Shown here piece by piece: positions 1 to 5,602 of a DNA stretch of 7,366 bases. Below the pieces are notes generated by a model, which had not been told where the DNA came from, did not search any database, and was given only the letters and a program-made list of their open reading frames with translations. The stretch comes from Candidatus Tectimicrobiota bacterium (GTDB lineage Bacteria; UBA8248), in NCBI GenBank assembly GCA_016184445.1, contig JACPCT010000054.1:1-7366 (forward strand), read 5' to 3'. A program made the position numbers and the translations under genes. Position 1 is the stretch's first letter. Each line of letters begins with the position of its first letter.

Positions 1-526
1 AGGCCTCCCTGCGGGTGAAGTTCCCGATGGTGGAGCCCGGGAAGAAGCCGGCCCGCCGGGCGGTCCTTCCGTTCAAGGGGGGCAGGGCGAAGGGGCGGGT
101 GAAGTCGGCGCGGACGGGATGCACAGCCAGGCCGGGGAGGCGCTCGCCAACCTCTTGGGCGACCCGCTCCAGGTGGTGGAGGGAGATGTCCACCGGCACG
201 AAAGCCGCCGGGCGCTCCATGCGATCGAGGAGGGGCAGCGCCTTGCGGGCGCTCGAGCTGCCGTACTCGATGAGGGCGCAGTCCGCCCCGAGGGCCTCCG
301 CCATCTCGCCCGCGCGGGCCTCGAGGATGGCCATCTCCGCCCGGGTGAGGTAGTACTCCTCGATCCCGCAGATCTCCTCGAAGAGCCGGGAGCCCCGCTC
401 GTCGTAGAAGTACTTGCAGGGCAGCGACTTCTGGGGCCTCCGCAGGGCCGCGATGGTTTCCTGGAGGCTAGCGCCCGCGCCGGCTTCGGCGGCGGCGGAG
501 ACGGGCACTCCCGCTTTCGGATTCAT
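1..526 (-). CDS. egtD: EgtD, L-histidine N-alpha-methyltransferase (C-terminus outside window)
   Basis: This SAM-dependent enzyme methylates histidine three times to give hercynine (N-alpha-trimethylhistidine), the first step of ergothioneine synthesis, in the cytoplasm. The 175 residues in the window show the family hallmarks in order: KYFYDERGSRLFEEI (38-52) running into EEYYLTRAE (56-64), a SAM-site segment EYGSSSARK (87-95), PVDIS (111-115), whose Asp fits the SAM-ribose contact, and FFPGSTIGNF (161-170), whose Asn fits the histidine-binding Asn of characterised EgtD. The family is usually about 320 residues, so roughly the last 145 lie left of base 1. The ATG at 526-524 follows an AGGTGA ribosome site (540-535) with 8-base spacing. 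It lies 77 bases downstream of the transporter fusion on the same strand, so co-transcription is likely. The family call is secure. Histidine as substrate is inferred, because the C-terminal specificity residues are not in view. Confidence 0.93.
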   Translation of the reverse strand, partial: MNPKAGVPVSAAAEAGAGASLQETIAALRRPQKSLPCKYFYDERGSRLFEEICGIEEYYLTRAEMAILEARAGEMAEALGADCALIEYGSSSARKALPLLDRMERPAAFVPVDISLHHLERVAQEVGERLPGLAVHPVRADFTRPFALPPLNGRTARRAGFFPGSTIGNFTRREA

Positions 527-603
527 GGCAGCGATCACCTGTTATGCACTGTTATGCAATGGACTCCCGTGGGACGCGCCCCGAGGGAGCATCCCGGCCG
601 GTG
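527..603 (-). promoter_or_regulatory. Transporter-egtD spacer with tandem TGTTATGCA repeat
   Basis: The gap between the permease stop and the egtD start holds an AT-rich patch with two exact copies of TGTTATGCA (540-548 and 550-558), offset by 10 bases, about one helical turn. The patch lies 14 to 32 bases upstream of the egtD ATG and touches its ribosome site. A tandem motif with helical phasing would suit a regulator site or a leader element. No convincing -35/-10 pair was found here, so egtD probably depends on upstream transcription. The repeat is directly visible; its function is inferred. Confidence 0.4.
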
Positions 604-1686
604 TCAGGATTGTACCTTGAGACGCAGGCCGGGGGAAACCAGCCAGCGCTCCGCCGCCTCGAAGAGCCCCTGGGCCAGGAGGGCCAGCAGGGCGGCCGGC
701 ACCGCCCCCTCCAGGATGAGCCGGGTGTCGGCCAGGCGGATGCCGGTCAGGATGGGCTGCCCGTAGCCTCCGGCCCCGATGAGGGCCCCGAGGGTGGCGG
801 TGCCCACGTTGATCACGGCCGAGGTCTTGATGCCCGCCAGGATGGCGCTCGAGGCCAGGGGCAGCTCCACGAGCCGGAGCCTCGCCGCCGGGGGCAGCCC
901 CAGCGCCTCGGAGGACTCCCGCACTTCGACCGGGATGTCGGTGAGGCCCGTGTAGGTGTTCCGGACGATGGGGAGCAGGCTGTAGAGGAAGAGCGCCACC
1001 ACCGCCGGGGGCCCCCCGATCCCGAGGACCGGGATCATGAAGACGAGGAGGGCGAGGGAGGGGATGGTTTGCACGATCCCCACGGCGGCCAGGATGGCCT
1101 GCCCCGCGGCGGGCTGCTTGGCGGCCAGGATCCCCAGCGGCAGCGCCGCCAGGACGGCGGCCCCCAGGGAGATGGCCACGAGGAGGAGGTGCTCCTGCGT
1201 GTGGCGCAGGAAGCGGCTCCAGGCGGTCTCGACCTCGGCCTTCGACTGGACGCCCATCTTCTCCGCGAGGAAGCGGACGGCCACCGCCTCCTCGGGGATG
1301 CGCTCGACCTTGGCCTGGGCGTTCATGCGGATCATGTCGGCCTCTGTGATCCGGCCTTCGAGGGAGATCATGGCCCGGACCGAGGCGGGCGCCCGGCGCT
1401 CCAGGTCGGCCCGGTAGAGCAGGACGGCGTGGTAGGCCGGGAAGTGCTTCAGGTCGTCCTGGAGGACCCGGAGCTTGTGCTGGAGGATCTCGGCGTCGGT
1501 CGAGTAGAGATCCGTCGCCTGGATCTGGTCCGCCTCGAGCGCCCGGTAGGCCAGGTCGTGGTCCAGCCCCCGCACGGTGGGGTGGGGGAGCCGGTAGCGC
1601 TCGCGCAGGCTGGGCCAGCCGTCCTTGCGGTCCATGAACTCGTTGGTGAGGAAGAGCCGGAGCGCGGGGTGGCTCCGCAGGTCCGA
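604..1686 (-). CDS. Permease part (plus end of binding domain) of a quaternary-amine ABC transporter fusion, frameshifted from its 5' part
   Basis: This is the downstream piece of a substrate-binding-domain/permease fusion of the OpuC/ProW/EgtU class. It has no start codon of its own that fits the protein. The first ATG in frame (1635) sits inside the conserved TNEFMDRKDGW segment, and homology extends upstream to SDLRSHPALRLFL until the frame is lost near 1686. Counting from that ATG, residues 1-78 complete the binding domain (including DLYSTDAEI and LKHFPAYHAVLLYR), residues 79-145 form a linker, and residues 148-325 form a ProW-like membrane domain with about five hydrophobic segments. The EAA loop that docks on the ATPase is at about 238-261 (VRESSEALGL...LPLA). 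It ends in a TGA at 606-604. The upstream ATPase gene and the downstream egtD gene are on the same strand. The permease module itself looks intact. Known ligands of the class are glycine betaine, choline, carnitine and ergothioneine; the ligand here is not proven. Confidence 0.82.
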   Translation of the reverse strand, partial: SDLRSHPALRLFLTNEFMDRKDGWPSLRERYRLPHPTVRGLDHDLAYRALEADQIQATDLYSTDAEILQHKLRVLQDDLKHFPAYHAVLLYRADLERRAPASVRAMISLEGRITEADMIRMNAQAKVERIPEEAVAVRFLAEKMGVQSKAEVETAWSRFLRHTQEHLLLVAISLGAAVLAALPLGILAAKQPAAGQAILAAVGIVQTIPSLALLVFMIPVLGIGGPPAVVALFLYSLLPIVRNTYTGLTDIPVEVRESSEALGLPPAARLRLVELPLASSAILAGIKTSAVINVGTATLGALIGAGGYGQPILTGIRLADTRLILEGAVPAALLALLAQGLFEAAERWLVSPGLRLKVQS

Positions 1687-2068
1687 CGATGGCGTAGGTG
1701 TTGTTGAACCCCAGGGAGCGGCTCATGCGGACCCCCACCCGCCCGAGGGCGGCGCGGAGCTGGTCGTCCGCCGCCAGCTTCTCTCCCGAGAGCAACTCCT
1801 GGGTGATGGTCCCCGTGTACTCGGGGTAGGCGTCGATCTCGCCCGAAAGGAGGGCGTTCCAGAGCACGCGGGTGCCGCCCACCTCCTTCCGGTGCACGGT
1901 CTGGTCCCCGGCGTGGCGGGAGAGGTGGGTGACGATCTCCCCGAGGATGACCGATTCGGTGAATTTCTTGGAGCCGATCCGGGGACTGGCGCCCCGGGCG
2001 GGCGCCGCGCACGCGAGCGCCCAGGCGGCGAGGAGGCCCAGGGCGGGGAGAAGGGCGCGGGCGCTCAT
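1681..2068 (-). pseudogene. N-terminal lobe of the binding domain of the same fusion; frame broken near 1685
   Basis: The ATG at 2068-2066 overlaps the ATPase stop as ATGA and has a GAGGGAG ribosome site just upstream, so this is the true start of the fusion. Residues 1-27 are a hydrophobic export or anchor segment. The ALAC at 17-20 is a weak lipobox at best. The binding domain then shows the class signatures IGSKKFTES (31-39), GEIDAYPEYTGTI (76-88) and SLGFNNTYAI (118-127). Directly after NTYAIV (about 1685) the homologous sequence continues in a different frame at SDLRSHP. Family members normally have roughly 12 to 16 residues between these points, so bases are missing and not merely shifted. 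Read literally, this frame stays open to a TAA at 544-542 and would give a meaningless tail. Repaired, the protein would be about 500 residues. Either a decayed gene or a sequence or assembly error. Confidence 0.75.
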
Positions 2069-2823
2069 GGGGCTCCCTCGGCGGGGCGGAGGCTCTCGAG
2101 CGGGCTCCGCTGGGCGTTGATGAATCGGGTGACGAAGGGATCCCGCGGCCGCAGGACCAGGTCCTCCAGCGTGCCCCCCTGGAGGACGGTGCCCTCCCGC
2201 AGCAGGAAGATGAGGTCGGCGAGGAAGCCCGCCTCCCCGATGTCGTGGGTCACGATGATCACGGTCTTCCGCAGCCGCGCGAAGATCTCCTTCAGGTCCT
2301 TCTGGAGGTCCGAGCGGATGAGGGGGTCGAGGGCGCCGAAGGGCTCGTCGAGGAGGAGCACGTTGGGGTCGAGCATGAGGGCGCGCATCAGGCTCACGCG
2401 CTGGCGCTGGCCGCCCGAAACCTGGGCCGGGTAGCGGCCGAGCCCCGCCGCGGGGAACTTGGTGAGCTCCACGAGCTCCTCCACCCGCCGCGCCGTCCGA
2501 TCCGGGGGCCAGCCCAGGTACCTCGCCATGAAGGTGATGTTGTCGCGCACGGTCAGGTGGGGGAAGAGCCCGCCGCTCTGGATGACGTAGCCCATCTTGC
2601 GGCGCGCTTCGAGGACGTTGCCGGGGTGGATCGGTTCCTCCATGAAGATGATTTCGCCCGCGTCCGCCCGGACCAGGCCGATCATCACGCGGAGGAGGGT
2701 GCTCTTCCCGCAGCCGCTCGGGCCGATGAGGGCGACCGTCTTGCCGGCGGGGATCTGGAGGCTGGTGGGCTGGAGGGCCACCATGCCACCGAACTGTTTT
2801 GAGACGTTGCGGAGCTCCAGCAT
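2065..2823 (-). CDS. ATPase of quaternary-amine ABC importer (OpuCA/ProV/EgtV class)
   Basis: This 252-residue cytoplasmic ATPase should power the SBD-permease fusion encoded next to it. The motifs are complete: Walker A GPSGCGKST (34-42), Q-loop Gln82, signature SGGQRQR (136-142), Walker B VLLLDE (155-160), D-loop GALD (163-166) and switch His193. The end (DPFVTRFINAQRSPLESL, 228-245) resembles the close of the OpuCA/OsmV ATPase core, but the regulatory CBS domains found in OpuCA are absent, so osmotic gating through CBS is not expected. The ATG at 2823 has only a weak purine-rich ribosome site. Its stop overlaps the next start as ATGA, which suggests translational coupling and equal output. 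The operon's egtD gene and the fusion partner make an EgtV-like role attractive, but glycine betaine, choline or carnitine uptake cannot be excluded from the ATPase. Confidence 0.9.
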   Translation of the reverse strand: MLELRNVSKQFGGMVALQPTSLQIPAGKTVALIGPSGCGKSTLLRVMIGLVRADAGEIIFMEEPIHPGNVLEARRKMGYVIQSGGLFPHLTVRDNITFMARYLGWPPDRTARRVEELVELTKFPAAGLGRYPAQVSGGQRQRVSLMRALMLDPNVLLLDEPFGALDPLIRSDLQKDLKEIFARLRKTVIIVTHDIGEAGFLADLIFLLREGTVLQGGTLEDLVLRPRDPFVTRFINAQRSPLESLRPAEGAP

Positions 2824-2889
2824 CTGAAGCGCCCCCGGGAAGCACGGATGGACGGGACGCCCCTATCTTACCCCAATCGGCGCGGCCGC
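2824..2889 (-). promoter_or_regulatory. Spacer with possible promoter for the transporter-egtD operon
   Basis: The 66 bases between the acyl-CoA dehydrogenase stop and the ATPase start contain TAAGAT (2870-2865), a four-of-six match to a sigma70 -10 box, about 41 bases before the ATPase start. The only -35 candidate, TTTTAG, overlaps the dehydrogenase stop codon and sits at a long spacing of 19 bases. There is no terminator-like hairpin, so read-through from the dehydrogenase is equally possible. Confidence 0.25.
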
Positions 2890-4086
2890 CTAAAACGCCG
2901 AAACCGTGCCCTGCGCGTAGGCGCTGGCGGTGCGCAGCCGCAGCATCTGGTTGGTGCCGTCGGAGTGGAGGAAGGTGCTCGCGTCGCGCATCAGCTTCTC
3001 CATGGGGGCTTCCTGCATGATGCCCGCCCCGCCGAAGATCTCCATGCCCCAGCGGGCGCAGTTGAAGGCGACCTCGGAGGCGAAGATCTTGGCCTTCCAG
3101 CCCAGGGTGAAGTCGTAGGGCTTCTGATGGTTCACCGCCCAGGCACACCGCCAGACGAAGCTCCGGGCGAGGTCGAGGCCGGTGGCCATGTCGGCCAGCA
3201 TGGTGGCGACGGCCTGGTGCTCCACGATGGGCTTCCCGCCCTGGACGCGCTCGCGGGCGTGGGCGAGCGCCCTCTCGAAGGCCGCCCGCCCGACGCCGAC
3301 GCAGTTGGCCGCCGCCTCGGGCTTGCCGCAGGCGAGGAGCCGCCCTCGGATCTCCCAGAACTTCCCGATCCCGAGGATGACGTGGTCGTCGGGCACTTCG
3401 ACGTCCTTGAAGAGGAGCTCGGAGTTCATGGAGAGGCGCTGGCCGATCTTCTCGTGGACCTTCCCGATGGTGAAGCCGGGCGTCTCGCGGGGGACGAGGA
3501 AGCCGGTGAGCCCGTCGCGCAGCTTCTTGGACATGTCCGTCCGGGCGCCGACCACGTAGAGGGAGGCGACGGGGCCGTTGCTGATGTAGTGCTTCATGCC
3601 GTTGACGGCCCACCGGCCGTTGCGCCGCTCGGCGCGGGTGTAGAAGGCGATGGAGGGGTCGTCGTAGTAGCCCTGGTGGTCGCTCCCCACCCCGGGCTCG
3701 GTGATGGAGATGGCGGTCAGGAAGCGGGGCTCCGCGCACAGGCGGCGCAGCCAATGGTCCTTGAGGTGGGGGGCCATGTGGTCGAGGATGTGGGCGAGCT
3801 TCCAGGTCTGGTCCAGGTTGACGGCCATCCCCAGGTCGCCCACCGCCAGCTCCTCGCCCGCCAGGCAGCAGGTGAGGACGTCGGCGCCGCCCCCGCCGAA
3901 CTCCTCCGGGTAGGGGAGCTGGCGCAGGCCCACGGCGCTCGCCTTCTCCACCAGCGCCCAGGGCATCCGCTTCTTCCAGTCGGGCTCGCGGTCGAGCTCG
4001 GCCGCGACGGGCTCAATCTCCCGCCGGGCGAAATCGCGTGCCAGTTCCTGAACGGCTTTCTGCGCTTCGGTGAGGGTGAAGTCCAT
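2890..4086 (-). CDS. Acyl-CoA dehydrogenase family flavoprotein
   Basis: This 398-residue, full-length soluble flavoenzyme should oxidise an acyl-CoA thioester at the alpha-beta bond and pass electrons to ETF. Visible features are an N-terminal helical domain from DFTLTEAQ, the FAD/substrate loop TAISITEPGVGSD (124-136), RWAVNGMKHYISNG (158-171) in the beta domain, RVQGGKPIVEHQAVATMLADM (280-300) and FGGAGIMQEAPMEKLMRDA (351-369). The C-terminal segment that normally reads YEGTN/S with the catalytic Glu reads HSDGTNQ here, putting Asp376 at that position. The alternative Glu site used by isovaleryl-CoA dehydrogenase also appears unoccupied (Gly254 by my alignment). The ATG at 4086 has a strong AGGAGG site 10 bases upstream. 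The substrate is unknown. It may head the operon that runs through the betaine-class transporter to egtD, so a CaiA-like role on a carnitine-type acyl-CoA is one option. Confidence 0.92.
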   Translation of the reverse strand: MDFTLTEAQKAVQELARDFARREIEPVAAELDREPDWKKRMPWALVEKASAVGLRQLPYPEEFGGGGADVLTCCLAGEELAVGDLGMAVNLDQTWKLAHILDHMAPHLKDHWLRRLCAEPRFLTAISITEPGVGSDHQGYYDDPSIAFYTRAERRNGRWAVNGMKHYISNGPVASLYVVGARTDMSKKLRDGLTGFLVPRETPGFTIGKVHEKIGQRLSMNSELLFKDVEVPDDHVILGIGKFWEIRGRLLACGKPEAAANCVGVGRAAFERALAHARERVQGGKPIVEHQAVATMLADMATGLDLARSFVWRCAWAVNHQKPYDFTLGWKAKIFASEVAFNCARWGMEIFGGAGIMQEAPMEKLMRDASTFLHSDGTNQMLRLRTASAYAQGTVSAF

Positions 4087-4118
4087 GGACGGCTCGCCTC
4101 CTGAATGGATGATCGCGG

Positions 4119-4132
4119 GGGCCGATAGGCCC
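4119..4132. repeat. Short perfect inverted repeat upstream of the dehydrogenase
   Basis: GGGCC-GATA-GGCCC forms a 5-base stem with a 4-base loop, 33 to 46 bases before the dehydrogenase ATG. It could be an operator half-site pair or a leader hairpin. In GC-rich DNA such short palindromes also arise by chance. Confidence 0.25.
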
Positions 4133-4164
4133 TTGCAGGAATCTTGTAATGGAAGCCGCCGGCA

Positions 4165-4185
4165 GGGTAAAGGGGGGGGGGAGGG
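4165..4185 (+). repeat. G-run with quadruplex potential in the divergent spacer
   Basis: GGG, then TAAA, then ten consecutive G (4172-4181), then A and GGGG. The ten-G tract can be split into two runs of three or more, giving four G-runs with short loops, which satisfies the usual G-quadruplex pattern on the plus strand. Homopolymers of this length are also slippage-prone and error-prone in sequencing. Confidence 0.4.
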
Positions 4186-4320
4186 GCTCGCGCGGCGTTT
4201 ACCCGCGGTTCGTCTCGTGTTATGGGTAGGGGTGATTCGGCCCGATCCAGCTCTCGCGTTCAAGGGTTTCCCCCCTCTTGGTGTGGGCCCCGCCGGGGCG
4301 GCCCCGGAGGTTTGCCTGTG

Positions 4321-5100
4321 ATGAGCGGTTCCCAGGGCAAGATTCGGGCCACGGCGGTCACCAAGATCTATCAGGCGCCGAACGGGGAGCCCGTCCTGGC
4401 GCTCGAAGGCGTGGATCTCGAGGTGCGGGAGAACGAGTTTCTCTCCATCGTCGGCCCCAGCGGGTGCGGCAAGAGCACTTTCCTCTACCTCGTGGCGGGT
4501 GTCCTGGAGGTCACGTCGGGCGAAGTCCTGAAGGACGGCAAGCCCATCCAGGGGCCGGGCCCGGACCGGGGGCTGGTGTTTCAGCACTTCGCGCTCTTCC
4601 CGTGGCGGACGGTGATGGGGAACGTCAGCTACGGGCTGGAGGAGCAGGGGCTCCCGCGCTCCGAGCGGACGGACCGGGCGCGGGAGCTCATCGTGCGGGT
4701 GGGGCTCAAGGGCTTCGAAAACGTCTATCCGAACCAGCTCTCGGGGGGGATGCAGCAGCGGGTGGCCCTCGCCCGGACCCTCGCCTACGACCCCGAGGTC
4801 CTCCTGATGGACGAGCCTTTCGGCGCCCTCGACGCCCAGACCCGGCTGCTGATGCAGGAGGAGTTGCTGGAGCTCTGGAGCGAGAGGAAGAAGACGGTCA
4901 TCTTCATCACCCACGACGTGCGGGAGGCGGTCTATCTCTCCGACCGGGTGGCGGTCATGACGGCGCGGCCGGGCCGGATCAAGAAGATCGTGGACACGAG
5001 GCTCTCCGATTCCGCCGCGGGGCGGATGTTCATCGAGACCCAGGAGTTCATCGAGAAGGTGAACGAGATATGGTCGCTGGTGCGGGACGAAGTGGTCATC
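4321..5100 (+). CDS. NitT/TauT-family ABC transporter ATPase (SsuB/TauB-like), 3' end lost
   Basis: Cytoplasmic ATPase of a nitrate/sulfonate/taurine-type importer. Motifs: Walker A GPSGCGKST (45-53), Q-loop FQHFALFPW (88-95, Gln88), signature LSGGMQQR (140-147), Walker B VLLMDE (160-165), D-loop GALD (168-171) and switch His198 in ITHD. The closing helix QEFIEKVNEIWSLVRDEVVI (241-260) is where most relatives end. Here no stop follows; the frame stays open to 6525 across both permease genes, giving a tail with no family resemblance. The gene has therefore lost its last few codons and stop in the same event that removed the start of the next gene. The ATG at 4321 has GGAGG 10 bases upstream, and an in-frame GTG at 4318 is an equally good start. 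The substrate cannot be read from the ATPase. Confidence 0.85.
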
Positions 5101-5113
5101 TCTCCTCAGGCTC

Positions 5114-5581
5114 TTGTTCCCCCTGCCGAAGTCCGCCTTGATCCCCATCCTCATCGTGTGGCTGGGGATCGGCCACGCCTCCAAGGTCGCCGTGATCTTC
5201 CTCGGGTGCATCCTTCCCGTGATCGTGAGCTCGTTCAACGGGGCCCGGGGAGTGGACCATCACCTCGTGTGGTCGGCGCTCACCATGGGGACGGGGCGGC
5301 GGAAGCTCCTGTGGAAGGTCATCATACCGGCGGCCCTGCCGGACATCCTGAGCGGGACGCGGCTGGCCCTCGCCGTCTCGTTCGTCCTCCTCGTGAGTTC
5401 CGAGATGCTGGCGGGGAACACGGGACTGGGCTTCCTCACCTATTTTCTGGGCGAGGGGGGGGATTTCGCGGGCATGTTCGCCGCCATCTTCACGCTGACC
5501 CTGCTCGGCTTTGTGGCCGACCGGCTCTACCTCCGCCTCATGCGGCGGATCCTCGTCTGGCAGCGGGAAGGCCAGGAGTAG
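5114..5581 (+). pseudogene. Truncated SsuC/TauC-like permease, N-terminal half missing
   Basis: The reading frame resembles a NitT/TauT permease from the middle onward: FPLPKSALIPILIVWLGIG (2-20), the EAA loop WSALTMGTGRRKLLWKVIIPAALPDIL (53-79), then GNTGLGFLTYF (101-111) and a last hydrophobic segment (about 121-138). Laid against the intact permease at 5603-6361, the match begins at about residue 96, so about 95 residues carrying the first membrane helices are absent. The nominal start is a TTG without a good ribosome site. Family-like residues (LLRLL) continue upstream of it until the ATPase frame takes over near 5100. The frame is +1 relative to the ATPase, so this is not a natural fusion. 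As it stands it could not form a normal permease. Either a deletion in the genome or a mis-joined assembly. Confidence 0.8.
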
Positions 5582-5602
5582 GCGGCCTCCGGAGGGAGGG
5601 GG

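Larger units (their letters stand above)
4087..4320. promoter_or_regulatory. Divergent intergenic region between the two operons
   Basis: No gene is seen in these 234 bases, which must hold the start signals for both the dehydrogenase (leftward) and the NitT-type ATPase (rightward). Leftward there is TTACAA about 16 bases before TATCGG, a poor promoter match. Rightward there is TTTACC (4198-4203) followed by TGTTAT (4218-4223), also poor. The same TGTTATG heptamer occurs twice upstream of egtD. A run of ten G lies at 4172-4181. The ribosome site GGAGG for the ATPase is at 4306-4310. Confidence 0.45.

Noticed and set aside
560..603. Terminator hairpin between the transporter and egtD
   Set aside because: Only a 4-base GGGA/TCCC stem with a short loop and no T-run was found, which is too weak to support termination.
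1675..1700. Programmed ribosomal frameshift joining binding domain and permease
   Set aside because: I see no clear slippery heptamer, and family residues are missing across the junction. A programmed shift would keep the full set of residues.
542..3754. Open frame of 1070 codons on the minus strand
   Set aside because: It crosses three real genes and only the part from 2068 to about 1685 (the SBD N-lobe) has family resemblance. The rest is Arg/Pro/Gly-rich sequence typical of a stop-poor shadow frame in high-GC DNA.
2848..4104. Open frame of 418 codons on the plus strand
   Set aside because: It is antisense to the well-supported acyl-CoA dehydrogenase and has low-complexity composition without recognisable motifs.
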